Part shown: one piece after another, positions 26,392 through 35,368 of the stretch | How the letters are laid out: every line of letters begins with the position of its first letter | How positions within the stretch are numbered: the first letter of the stretch is position 1 | Origin: Neorhizobium sp. JUb45 | GTDB lineage: Bacteria > Pseudomonadota > Alphaproteobacteria > Rhizobiales > Rhizobiaceae | Assembly: GCF_004343585.1 (NCBI RefSeq) | Contig: NZ_SLYW01000014.1 | Span: forward strand, 1 to 64,000 | Direction: 5' to 3' | DNA: 64,000 nucleotides | Notes under the pieces: model-generated | Told to the model about the DNA's origin: nothing | Databases searched by the model: none | What the model saw: the letters and a program-made list of their open reading frames with translations, nothing else | Translations under genes and position numbers: made by a program

Positions 26392-27278
26392 GCGTCTTGG
26401 TCCAGAACGTTGGTCACCAAGCCCGCAAACCGCATCGCCTCGTTGACCATGCCGAACATCAGTGCCGGCGGAACGACCGAGAGCTGGCCGGGCCGGGAAA
26501 ACGGCAGCATTTGCCACAGCGCACTTTCCGCCAGTTTCGACAACACGCCGGGCGGCACCGGATCGAAGGCGATCAGGCGCGCGTCCGGATCGCCGATGCT
26601 CGACAGCTCCTCGATCCCGATCGTCTCGAAGCCCCAGAAATTCGATTGCCGCGTCCAGGCGTTGCGCACACCTATGCGCTCAAGCGCGTTGTGAAACAGG
26701 CCGGGAGCGGAATAGATACGGGCGTGGCGGGCATCCATGAAGGTCACCAGCGCCACCGGCGGAATGGCCTTGCCCGCCAGCCGTTCGCGGCATCCCTCGA
26801 AGAAGACGTCGGACCGTCTCAGGAATTGATCGGCCTGCTGTTCACGGCCGATCCCAGTTGCCAGCGTGCGCGTCGCCGCGGTCGCGGCCTCGAGCACGGG
26901 CCCGCCGTCTGGCGTGAAGACTTCCAGCCGCAGGACTTTTGCGATCGGTCGAAGCCTCGGCAGAAGCTCGTCGAGATAGGGCGTCGTCAGGATGATGTCC
27001 GGCTTCAGCTGGATGAGGATTTCCAGGTCGACCTCATAGGAACTGCCGAGATCGACGACCGAACTCGGCAGATGAGGCTCAACGACCCATTTGTTCCAGT
27101 CGGCAAGCTCGGATATCCCGACAGGCTGGACCCCGAGCGACAGCAGCGTCGACGCTAGCCCATAATCGAGGCTGACGATCCTCTGGCCGGCAGCCTCGGC
27201 CAGCAGTGGCCCCGGCATCGACACGGTGCCGGCCGCCGCCGCGGCCAAGAGCGTAAACGAGCGCCTTGAAATCTTCAT
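26388..27278 (-). CDS. Siderophore-binding protein, FhuD type, Tat signal
   Basis: 296 residues. MKISRRSFTLLAAAAAGTVS is a twin-arginine signal. The mature part has the helical-backbone binding-protein pattern (QRIVSLDYGLASTLLSLGVQ, then DLEILIQLKPDIILTT), as in FhuD. It carries the ferric hydroxamate through the periplasm to the permease. Translational overlap with the permease gene supports coordinated synthesis. Confidence 0.92.
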   Translation of the reverse strand: MKISRRSFTLLAAAAAGTVSMPGPLLAEAAGQRIVSLDYGLASTLLSLGVQPVGISELADWNKWVVEPHLPSSVVDLGSSYEVDLEILIQLKPDIILTTPYLDELLPRLRPIAKVLRLEVFTPDGGPVLEAATAATRTLATGIGREQQADQFLRRSDVFFEGCRERLAGKAIPPVALVTFMDARHARIYSAPGLFHNALERIGVRNAWTRQSNFWGFETIGIEELSSIGDPDARLIAFDPVPPGVLSKLAESALWQMLPFSRPGQLSVVPPALMFGMVNEAMRFAGLVTNVLDQDA

Positions 27279-27291
27279 CTAGGTGCGGACC

Positions 27292-28104
27292 TTAGCAGGG
27301 ATAGGCAAGCGGATTTGACAGGTTCGGAACGGAGATGACCTCCATCTCGATCCCGTAGATGGCATGAAGCGTTTCCGGTACCAGAATCTCAGCGGGTGTT
27401 CCGCTGGCGACCACCCGCCCGCCTTTGAGCGCATGGATGCGGTCGCAGAAGCGTGCAGCCATGTTGATGTCGTGCAGCACGATGACAACGCTGCGCCCGC
27501 CCTCATGCGCGAGTTTGCGCACCAGCGACAGCACGTCGACCTGATGCGCGATGTCGAGCGCAGCTGTCGGCTCGTCGAGCAGCAGGCAGCGGGCGTCCTG
27601 CGCGATCAGCATGGCGATCCAGGCCCGCTGCCGCTCGCCACCGGACAGCGTGCCCACCGTGCGATCGGCAAATGCCTCGATATGCGTGGCAGCGATCGCC
27701 GCCTCGACCTTTTCGCGGTCTACGGCGGAGAATTGTCCGAGCGCGCCGTGCCAAGGGTAGCGTCCGCATGCGACCAGTTCGCGGATCGTCATGTCCGATC
27801 CGGTGCCCAGATCCTGCGGCAGGTAGGCGACAGACCGCGGGAAGTCGCGGCCGTGATAGTGCCGGAGATCGCGGCCGCCGTAGGCGGCAGATCCGGTGGT
27901 GGGCGTCAGCTGCCGCGCCAGGATCTTCAGGAGGCTGGATTTGCCCGAACCGTTGTGGCCGACGAGGGCCACCACCTCGCCCGCCGGGAAATCGAGGCTG
28001 ACGTCTGACAGGATGGCGTTTCCCTCGATCGCCAGACCGATCCGGTCGACGGCAAAGGCTTTTGTCGTATCGGGTGCGTCCTGCGCGCGCTCTGCCATGG
28101 CCAT
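27292..28104 (-). CDS. Siderophore ABC transporter ATP-binding protein, FhuC type
   Basis: 270 residues from ATG 28104, which has GAGGAG eight bases upstream. Walker A is GHNGSGKSS, the signature LSGGERQRAWIAMLIA and Walker B LLLDEPTAALDIAH. The order of genes and the FepC/FhuC-like sequence (RYPWHGALGQFSAVDREKVE) make it the energiser of the adjacent permease. Confidence 0.94.
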   Translation of the reverse strand: MAMAERAQDAPDTTKAFAVDRIGLAIEGNAILSDVSLDFPAGEVVALVGHNGSGKSSLLKILARQLTPTTGSAAYGGRDLRHYHGRDFPRSVAYLPQDLGTGSDMTIRELVACGRYPWHGALGQFSAVDREKVEAAIAATHIEAFADRTVGTLSGGERQRAWIAMLIAQDARCLLLDEPTAALDIAHQVDVLSLVRKLAHEGGRSVVIVLHDINMAARFCDRIHALKGGRVVASGTPAEILVPETLHAIYGIEMEVISVPNLSNPLAYPC

Positions 28105-28121
28105 GTCGCCTGCTCCTCTTG

Positions 28122-28988
28122 TCACGAAATGTGCCGCCGAAACGCAATGCTTACGGCGCGGTTGACGGCGGGTCCAAGGACGGACATGTGGGTCTGCCCG
28201 GCAAAAAGCTCGAACTGCGTGCGAATGCCGTCCTGCATGCCATCCAGCCGATCGGCCATTTCCTGAGCCAGCGCGACGGTCCTTTCGGTTTTCTTGTTCT
28301 CCAGCCTGGATGCGGCATCCTCGTTGCCGGACTGGAAAGGAGCTAGTTCCTCCCCCTCGTATTCCCCGGCCGAAAGATGCAGGAAAACCTCGTTGCCGGC
28401 TACTGTTTGCCGGCGCGCCTCGTTGTTGAGGATCTCGCTGCCTTCCCAGAAGATGGTCGGGCTTGCCGCGATCCAGTTGGCAAAGAGGTCCGGCCGCTCG
28501 AACAGCCCGTAGAGCGCGAACAGGCCGCCGAATGAATGGCCGAAGAGCGATCGTCGCGTCGCATCGAGCGGCGCCATGTCGGCCAGCCGAGGCAGCAATT
28601 CCCTGTCGATGAAGTCGAGCAGCTCACCCGTCCCGCCGATCTTGACGGGCGGCTCGCCCTCGACATAGGGCGGATAGGATTTGACCGGCGGCGGCCCCAG
28701 GTCCCACGCCCGGCGCATGGCGTCATAGGGCTCGTCTGTCGGATAGCCGATCGCCGCGATGACGCCCCACTCAACACCAGTTCCGGTCGGGTAAGGCGCC
28801 TGCGTCACCAGACTTGCGAAGGCGAAGGGAAAGGTCGCGTTGCCATCGGTCATCACCAGCAGCGGCCATCCGCCGGCTGGCGCCTCTCCTGCCGGCCTGA
28901 ACAGAAAGATGCGATAGGGCTCGCCGCCTGCCGCCGGCGCCAGGTCGAAATAAGTGGTGCCGGGCAGAAAATATGCCTGTTCAGTCAT
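28122..28988 (-). CDS. Alpha/beta hydrolase, probable siderophore esterase (IroE/Fes-like)
   Basis: About 288 residues. The nucleophile elbow is GHSFGG in RRSLFGHSFGGLFALYGLF, and the strand-turn PLLVMTDGNATFPFAF resembles esterase D/IroE proteins. The catalytic His is likely in FAGQTHMSVLG near the end. No signal peptide is visible, so it acts in the cytoplasm, where such enzymes cleave the siderophore backbone to release iron. It sits between the receptor and ATPase genes of the uptake operon. The start is uncertain: 28988, 28994 and 29051 are all in-frame ATG codons; I prefer 28988 for GCGAG upstream. Confidence 0.8.
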   Translation of the reverse strand: MTEQAYFLPGTTYFDLAPAAGGEPYRIFLFRPAGEAPAGGWPLLVMTDGNATFPFAFASLVTQAPYPTGTGVEWGVIAAIGYPTDEPYDAMRRAWDLGPPPVKSYPPYVEGEPPVKIGGTGELLDFIDRELLPRLADMAPLDATRRSLFGHSFGGLFALYGLFERPDLFANWIAASPTIFWEGSEILNNEARRQTVAGNEVFLHLSAGEYEGEELAPFQSGNEDAASRLENKKTERTVALAQEMADRLDGMQDGIRTQFELFAGQTHMSVLGPAVNRAVSIAFRRHIS

Positions 28989-29066
28989 GCGCATCTCGCG
29001 GAAGTCCGGAAACTTCCGAGGCTCCTTTGACCTCGGGAGGGGTTGAACCATCGTGGCTGCAGCCTG

Positions 29067-31205
29067 TCACCATTTGTACTTCAGCGAACCGACCACAGTG
29101 CGGCCCTGGCCGAAGTAGCAATAGCCGCCGTTGCAGACCTGCTCTTCGCGGTTGGCAAGGTTCGTCGCGCTGACGGCGAGCGAAAGCCCCTTCAGATCCT
29201 GCGACTTTGCGCCGAAATCGTAGGAGAGCGATGCGTCGAGATAGGCAACGCCGGCATTCTTGGCGGTGTTGTAGTCGTCGGTATAGGACTTGCTCATCGC
29301 CCGCACACCGCCACCGATGCTGAGGCCGCCGATGGCGGTCTCTTCGGGTGCCGTGTAGTTCAGCCACAGCGACGCCACATGGCGGGGCGTCGTGGTCGGC
29401 GTGTTGCCGATGATCGAGCCGTCGAGATTACCGGTGATCTCCCCGTGGGTATAGGTGTAGGCGGCGATCAGGCTGATGCCGTTGTCGAAGGTCTTGCGGG
29501 CTTCGGCCTCGAAGCCGGTGAAGGTATTCTCGCCCGAGTTCTCATAGATATAGACCGGCCCGGAAGCGCCTGCATATTGCGGCTTGCCGGTTTCGACAAG
29601 CCGATAGACCGCAGTGCTCAGGGAGAAATTCTCGCCGTCCGGCTGATACTTGATGCCGGCTTCGACCTGCCGGCCGTCGGTCGGATCGAGCACGCCGAGG
29701 CCTGCCGAGCGCTCGGTCGACGGCACGAAGGACGTCCCATAGCTTACGTAAGGGGCAAGGCCGTTATCGAAGAGATAGAGGAGACCGACCTGGCCCGACA
29801 GTGCGCCGTCGTCCTTCTCGGCGCCGGTCCCGGCAACCTTGTCGGTCGTTTCCTGGTGCAGCCAGTCGTAACGCAGGCCGCCGACGAAGCGCCAGTTGCC
29901 GATCTCTGCCTGTTCCTGCGCATACAGTCCGGTCTGGCGCAGATCGTTGCCGGTGAAGCCCGTAAGCGCCGGTGACGGTGCGCTACCGATGTCGGAAGGT
30001 AGCGTATAGCCATACCCATCAGCGAAATCCGAGTTGACGCCGGTATAATCCAGACCGGCGAGAACGGTATGGGCGACGGCGCCCGTGTCGAATTTCGCCT
30101 GGAGCTGGTTGTCGATCTGAAAGGCGCGTACGTCGTCGGTCACCGCGGCGGTCGACCAGCTATCGGCCGGCCCGCCCAGTACGGGTGCATAGAGGGTTGT
30201 CCGGTCGACGTAGCGCGACTTGAGATCGAGGTCGCTCACGCGCGCGTTTTGCCGGAAGGTCAAGCCGTTGTCGAACTCGTGCTCGAGCTGGTAGCCCAGC
30301 TGGTACTGGCGCACCTTTTGGTAGTCGTAGTCCGGGTCGCTGACTCGGGTGATCTCGCTGCCGTTGTCGAAGGTCCAGGCGCTGGATTCGCCCTCGCTCT
30401 TCTGCGCCAGGCCGTAGACCGTCAGCTTTGTGTTGTCAGTCGGCTCCCAGGTGAAAGAGGGCTGCAGCAGGTAGCGGTCGTCTTGGTTGTCGTAATTGGT
30501 TTCCCCCTCGCGAACCAGGCCGACGACGCGGTAGTACATCTCGTCGCGCTGGCCGACCGGGCCGCCGAAATCGAATGCGGCCTGTTTGCGGCCGACGGTG
30601 CCGTACTGCAGTTCGACCTCGCGATGGGTTTCATTCAGAGGCATCTTGGAGATCTTGTTGACGATGCCGGCAGCGCTCGCCGCCCCGTACATGACCGATA
30701 CCGGTCCCTTGAGCACTTCGACACGGTCGAGCGTATAGATTTCGGTCGTGAACGTGCCGTAGGTCATCACCGGCTGGCGCAGGCCGTCGCGAAAATCGCC
30801 GCTCGTCGTCGTCTCGATGCCGCGAATGTAGATCTGATCGAACCGCGGGTCGAAACCGAATCCGCCGGTGTTTACGCCGGAGCTGTAACGCGTTGCCTGG
30901 ATCAGATCGGTTGCACCGCGTTGTTCGATTTCCTCGCGGGTCACGACGGAGATGGATCGCGGCGTCTCGACCAGCGGCGTATCAGTCTTCAAGGCTGAGA
31001 TCGCACGCGTCGGCACGATCGTATCGTTATCCTCACTGATCGATTGAGCACCGGAGCCTGAAATGACGATCGGATCAAGCGTTGTGGCCCCCGACGCATC
31101 TTGCGCGAGAGCCGCGCTCGGCGTGCATACAACCACTGAGCCTAACACGGCAGTGGAAAGTTGGAGTATTCGGCTAAAAGGATGCCGACTGAACAAGAAC
31201 GCCAT
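29067..31205 (-). CDS. TonB-dependent siderophore receptor
   Basis: 712 residues. A signal peptide ends near SAALAQDA and is followed by the TonB-box region TTLDPIVISG. The plug domain has TPLVETPRSISVVTREEIEQ and VEVLKGPVSVMYGAASAAGI, and the barrel ends with the aromatic terminus VVGSLKYKW. It matches the FhuA/FoxA group for ferric hydroxamates. It is the first gene of the operon and has a candidate iron box 114 bases upstream. Confidence 0.93.
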   Translation of the reverse strand: MAFLFSRHPFSRILQLSTAVLGSVVVCTPSAALAQDASGATTLDPIVISGSGAQSISEDNDTIVPTRAISALKTDTPLVETPRSISVVTREEIEQRGATDLIQATRYSSGVNTGGFGFDPRFDQIYIRGIETTTSGDFRDGLRQPVMTYGTFTTEIYTLDRVEVLKGPVSVMYGAASAAGIVNKISKMPLNETHREVELQYGTVGRKQAAFDFGGPVGQRDEMYYRVVGLVREGETNYDNQDDRYLLQPSFTWEPTDNTKLTVYGLAQKSEGESSAWTFDNGSEITRVSDPDYDYQKVRQYQLGYQLEHEFDNGLTFRQNARVSDLDLKSRYVDRTTLYAPVLGGPADSWSTAAVTDDVRAFQIDNQLQAKFDTGAVAHTVLAGLDYTGVNSDFADGYGYTLPSDIGSAPSPALTGFTGNDLRQTGLYAQEQAEIGNWRFVGGLRYDWLHQETTDKVAGTGAEKDDGALSGQVGLLYLFDNGLAPYVSYGTSFVPSTERSAGLGVLDPTDGRQVEAGIKYQPDGENFSLSTAVYRLVETGKPQYAGASGPVYIYENSGENTFTGFEAEARKTFDNGISLIAAYTYTHGEITGNLDGSIIGNTPTTTPRHVASLWLNYTAPEETAIGGLSIGGGVRAMSKSYTDDYNTAKNAGVAYLDASLSYDFGAKSQDLKGLSLAVSATNLANREEQVCNGGYCYFGQGRTVVGSLKYKW

Positions 31206-31318
31206 TGCCTAATCCTTTGTTGGCAAACTGAAAATGCGTGGGCTGCGAAGGACAGCATTGGATGACGCGGCCCGCCGGCGGCACCTATAGAAACAGGATC
31301 GCAGGCAATCAAGAATGA

Positions 31319-31333
31319 TGAGCAAAATATTCA
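31319..31333. promoter_or_regulatory. Candidate RirA iron box (IRO), TGA-N9-TCA
   Basis: TGAGCAAAATATTCA fits the rhizobial IRO consensus TGA-N9-TCA known to bind the iron regulator RirA. It lies 114 bases before the siderophore receptor start in an AT-rich stretch suitable for a promoter. The consensus has only six fixed bases, so chance is possible; the context is what makes it credible. Confidence 0.5.
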
Positions 31334-31455
31334 TATTTTTGCGTGTTGGCTGTCAATATTGCAACGGACCTACTGGAAACCGCAGCTTCACTGACGGTCG
31401 ACTACCTCGTGCAGCCTCCGAGCTTAATTATGGATATCTAGACAGCTCCCAGCGC

Positions 31456-31481
31456 CTTGAAACATATCGAACCCGCGACCC
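31456..31481 (-). repeat. tRNA T-arm-like repeat, copy D
   Basis: The plus strand reads CTTGAAACATATCGAACC then CGCGACCC. Unlike most copies it does not follow a plus-strand gene; it lies between two divergent genes. Confidence 0.5.
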
Positions 31482-31636
31482 TTCGCTTCATTCGGCTCTT
31501 CATTGAAAATGAAGGAAAAACTGCATTTTCTCGGTCATCTAGCGTATGCTCGAATTCCACCGGGTGTCGAGAGATGTGAACTCGCCGACGTTCACCGGGA
31601 AGCCTGAAGTGAATCCACTGTGAAGGAGAACCCGTA

Positions 31637-32056
31637 TTGCCATGGCTGATTACGCCCAGAGTTGGGCTTTCCGAGCTGAAGTTCGGCATGAGCCGAGAAG
31701 ACGTCGAGGCCGTGATGGGCGCGCCCCGATCGGTCAAGAACACCCGGACTGGCAGGTTGCGACTAGAATATGGACAGATATTTCCCGCACTGGTCTTCGT
31801 TGACGACGCCCTGATCGAGATCAATCTTCTCCCGGAGGTCTCCGGCGGCCTGGTTCTCGACGGTCTCGATCTGATGACCTCGAAGGAGCCCGATGTCGTC
31901 GCCGCCCTGCGAAGGCGTGACAATGCCGCAAAGGAGCGAAACGGCTTTCTCATATTTCAGATGCTGGGCATTACACTGTCAGGATTCGAGCCTCCGGAAG
32001 CTGATCAGAAAGCCGTCACTCTTTTCGGGCAAAGACATCCCTGGAGCATGCCGTGA
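31637..32056 (+). CDS. Hypothetical protein
   Basis: 139 residues. The start is probably TTG 31637, preceded by AAGGAG at a suitable distance; the nearby ATG is in another frame. The protein begins MPWLITPRVGLSELKFGMSR and contains GMSREDVEAVMGAPRSV, reminiscent of the short helix-turn motif of BamE-like or SmpA-like folds, but it has no signal peptide. I do not recognise the family. It is convergent with dnaE2 and probably unrelated to it. Confidence 0.6.
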   Translation: MPWLITPRVGLSELKFGMSREDVEAVMGAPRSVKNTRTGRLRLEYGQIFPALVFVDDALIEINLLPEVSGGLVLDGLDLMTSKEPDVVAALRRRDNAAKERNGFLIFQMLGITLSGFEPPEADQKAVTLFGQRHPWSMP

Positions 32057-32110
32057 AGGAAGACATGATTGAGATGTTCGAACGGCGGAGCGGACAGGAA
32101 GGTGCCCGCG

Positions 32111-35100
32111 CTAATGAAAATTCCGTGCCTTCACCTTCAACGTATCAATATGAAGATCGCGCACGAACATGTCGCGCGGGGTCACAACGGGCTTGGGCTT
32201 GTCGCGTGGATCCGGCCCACCACCATGGGCGAACTCGTCTCCCCTGCCGGCCGGCATCTTGAACTCGGCGTCCCGATCCGCCAAACCTGACAGGTCAGAG
32301 GTCAAGTCGAACAGCTGCTGGGCGACCAGATGCACGACCTCGCCTTCGCGTTGGATGCGGCCATTGATTGCCATCATGCTGGAGCCGAGCACGATGCGAC
32401 GGCGTTTCTCGAACAGCGATGGCCAGACGACGATATTGGCGGGGCCGGTCTCGTCCTCGATGGTGATGAACATCACGCCTTTGGCAGATCCTGGCTTCTG
32501 CCGTACCAGGACGAGGCCGGCGGTGTAGACCGAACGGCCATCGCGGGCGTTCATCGCTGCGGCGCAGGTAATGATGTTGCGAGAAGCGAGATCCTTGCGC
32601 AAAAACGCGATCGGATGCTGCCGCAATGTCAGACCTGTGTAGCCATAATCCTCGATAACATTGTGGCCCTCGGTCATCTGCCGAAGGGCAACCTCGGGCT
32701 CATTCTGCTCGGCGATCGTCGCCATCTCGCGCTCAGCCGCCGCGGCAAACAGCGGTAATGGTTCATCACGCAGTGCCTTGATCGCCCAGAGGGCGTCACG
32801 ACGCTCGAGCTTCAGGGACGGCCGGTATGCGTCCGCTTTTGCGAGTTGGACGAGCGCTTCGGTCGGCACGCTGGAGCGCCGCCACATGTCATCGACGGAA
32901 ACAAAGTCGCTGTTCATGCGCGCCGCAGCGATGCGAGCCGCATCGGCGATCGCCAGCCCCTTCACCCGCCGAAAACCGAGGCGAACGGCATACCGCTCGG
33001 TGTTGCCGATGCGCTCAAGCGTGCAATCCCACCGGGATCGGTTGATACAGACGGGTCGGACCTCGACGCCATGGGCGCGGGCATCGCCGACGATCTGGGC
33101 TGGCGCATAAAAGCCCATGGGCTGGGAGTTGATCAGGGCCGCACAAAAGGCTTCCGGATAGTGGCATTTGATGAAGTTCGACGCATAGGCGATCAGTGCA
33201 AAGGATGCCGCATGGCTTTCCGGAAAACCGTAGGAACCAAACCCTTCCAGCTGCGAAAACGTCTTCTCCGCGAATTCGGACGTATAGCCATTCCTGACCA
33301 TCCCGGAGACCAGCTTGTCCTTGAACTTGCTGACGCCGCCGGTGAACTTGAAGGTCGCCATCGACTTGCGCAATTGGTCGGCCTCGCCGCCGGTGAAGCC
33401 GGCACAGACCATCGCCACCCGCATCGCGCTTTCCTGAAACAAAGGCACGCCGAGCGTCTTGCCGAGAACCGCCTCCAGCTCGGGTGTCGGATAGACGACA
33501 TCCTCTTTGCCCTCGCGCCGGCGCAGATAGGGATGCACCATATCTCCTTGAATCGGGCCCGGTCGGACGATCGCGACCTGGACGACGAGGTCGTAAAACG
33601 TCCGCGGCTTCAGGCGCGGCAGCATGGCCATTTGCGCCCGGCTTTCGATCTGAAATGTGCCGAGCGTGTCGGCCCTGCGGATCATGGCATAGGTCGCCTG
33701 ATCCTCCTGCTCGATCTTCGAAAGGTCGAGATCGCGGTCCTTGTGCTCGCGGATGAGTTCGAAAGCCTTTGCCATGCAGGTCAGCATGCCGAGCGCCAGA
33801 ATATCGACCTTCATGAACTTCAGGGCTTCGACATCATCCTTATCCCATTCGATGATCTGCCGGTCTTTCATCTTTGCCGGCTCGATCGGCACCAGATCGT
33901 CGAGCCGGTCATGAGTCAGCACAAAGCCGCCCGGATGCTGGCCGAGATGGCGGGGCGCACCCATCAATTGCTGGGCAAGTTTCAGGGTGAGAATGAGACG
34001 ACGGTCGTCGGGATTGAGATTGAGCTCGCGGATATTGCGGTCGGGCACTTCCTCCGACCAGGACCACATGCCTGATGACAATGCCTTGATGACGTCCTCC
34101 GGCAGACCAAGCGCCTTGCCGACGTCACGGATGGCGCCCTTGGCGCGGTACCGGGTGACGGTGGCGCACAGTGCTGCCTTCTCGCGGCCGTAGGTCCGAT
34201 AAATCCACTGGATCACCTCTTCGCGCCGTTCATGCTCGAAGTCGACGTCGATGTCAGGAGGCTCATCGCGTTCCTGGCTGACAAAGCGCTCGAAGAGGAG
34301 ATTGCCGCTGATCGGATCAATCGAAGTGACGCCGAGAATATAACACACCGCACTGTTGGCCGCCGAACCGCGGCCCTGGCACAGGATCCCCTGGCTTCGG
34401 GCGTATCGCACTATCGAAAACACCGTCAAAAAATAGGGGGCGTATTTCATCGTGCGGATCAGATCGAGCTCGTGGCGCACGGTCTTGAGCACGCCGGGCG
34501 GCAGGCCTTCAGGATAACGGGACGGCACGCATTCCCACACATAGTGTTCCAGTGATGCCTGGGCATCCATGCCCGGCACGATCGCTTCCTCCGGGTACTG
34601 ATAGGTCAGCTCCTCGAGCGAGAACTTGCACCGATGCACGATCTCCATGGTTCGCGCCAAGGCTTCCGGATAACGCGGGAAAAGCCGTTCCATCTCCTCC
34701 GGCGGTTTCAGATAGCGGTCGGCATGGCGCTCGCGCTCGAAACCGACATCGTCAATGGTTTTGCCGGTGCGGATACAGGTGACGATATCCTGCAGCTGTC
34801 GCCGACCCGACTCATGAAACAGCACGTCATTGGTAACGACCGTCTTTACCTTGAACCGCGTCGCCAGATTGGAAATCTCATAGAGCCGCATCTGGTCGTT
34901 TGGCCGTCGGCGCAGGCACAAAGACACATAGGCGCGGTCGGCAAACACCTCGGCCATCTTCCTTAAGCGCACGGCACAGACATCGTCGCCAAGGTCGGGC
35001 ACGAGGATGCCGATCATTCCTTCCGAATAGGCAACCACATCATCCCAGTGGAGGATGCAGTTGTTCTTGCCACCACGCGATTTTCCCAGCGTGATCAGCC

Positions 35101-35368
35101 GGGTCAGCCGGGAATAGGCGGCCCGGTCGATCGGATAGACGAGGATGGACATGCCGTCGGCAAGGTCGAGACGACAGCCGACGACCAGACGCAGTCCCGT
35201 GCCACGGGACGCTTCCAGCGCCCGAATGATACCGGCGAGCGAATTTCGATCGACGACGCCGACGGCATCGATGCCGAGCGCTGCGGCGGCCTCAAACAGC
35301 TCCTGCGCCGACGATGCCCCGCGCAGGAAGGAGAAATGCGTCGTCAACTGAAGTTCAGCATATCTCAT
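32111..35368 (-). CDS. dnaE2: Error-prone DNA polymerase, DnaE2 (ImuC)
   Basis: 1085 residues, as usual for DnaE2. The PHP domain opens AELQLTTHFSFLRGASSAQE, and the polymerase core has QGRGSAANSAVCYILGVT and PPDIDVDFEHERREEVIQWI with the catalytic aspartates. The OB-fold region near the end reads GVMFITIEDETGPANIVVWP. It performs translesion synthesis together with ImuA and ImuB. Its ATG overlaps the imuB stop by four bases, so it is the third gene of the SOS cassette. Confidence 0.96.
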   Translation of the reverse strand: MRYAELQLTTHFSFLRGASSAQELFEAAAALGIDAVGVVDRNSLAGIIRALEASRGTGLRLVVGCRLDLADGMSILVYPIDRAAYSRLTRLITLGKSRGGKNNCILHWDDVVAYSEGMIGILVPDLGDDVCAVRLRKMAEVFADRAYVSLCLRRRPNDQMRLYEISNLATRFKVKTVVTNDVLFHESGRRQLQDIVTCIRTGKTIDDVGFERERHADRYLKPPEEMERLFPRYPEALARTMEIVHRCKFSLEELTYQYPEEAIVPGMDAQASLEHYVWECVPSRYPEGLPPGVLKTVRHELDLIRTMKYAPYFLTVFSIVRYARSQGILCQGRGSAANSAVCYILGVTSIDPISGNLLFERFVSQERDEPPDIDVDFEHERREEVIQWIYRTYGREKAALCATVTRYRAKGAIRDVGKALGLPEDVIKALSSGMWSWSEEVPDRNIRELNLNPDDRRLILTLKLAQQLMGAPRHLGQHPGGFVLTHDRLDDLVPIEPAKMKDRQIIEWDKDDVEALKFMKVDILALGMLTCMAKAFELIREHKDRDLDLSKIEQEDQATYAMIRRADTLGTFQIESRAQMAMLPRLKPRTFYDLVVQVAIVRPGPIQGDMVHPYLRRREGKEDVVYPTPELEAVLGKTLGVPLFQESAMRVAMVCAGFTGGEADQLRKSMATFKFTGGVSKFKDKLVSGMVRNGYTSEFAEKTFSQLEGFGSYGFPESHAASFALIAYASNFIKCHYPEAFCAALINSQPMGFYAPAQIVGDARAHGVEVRPVCINRSRWDCTLERIGNTERYAVRLGFRRVKGLAIADAARIAAARMNSDFVSVDDMWRRSSVPTEALVQLAKADAYRPSLKLERRDALWAIKALRDEPLPLFAAAAEREMATIAEQNEPEVALRQMTEGHNVIEDYGYTGLTLRQHPIAFLRKDLASRNIITCAAAMNARDGRSVYTAGLVLVRQKPGSAKGVMFITIEDETGPANIVVWPSLFEKRRRIVLGSSMMAINGRIQREGEVVHLVAQQLFDLTSDLSGLADRDAEFKMPAGRGDEFAHGGGPDPRDKPKPVVTPRDMFVRDLHIDTLKVKARNFH

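Larger units (their letters stand above)
31206..31636. other. Intergenic region of 430 bp upstream of the siderophore receptor
   Basis: It holds the iron box at 31319 and T-arm-like copy D at 31456. A small palindrome lies at 31498-31514 (CTTCATT, GAA, AATGAAG). No gene is recognisable. Confidence 0.4.

Noticed and set aside
32846..34075. A 409-codon open frame on the plus strand
   Set aside because: It is antisense to dnaE2, whose motifs are continuous across the region.
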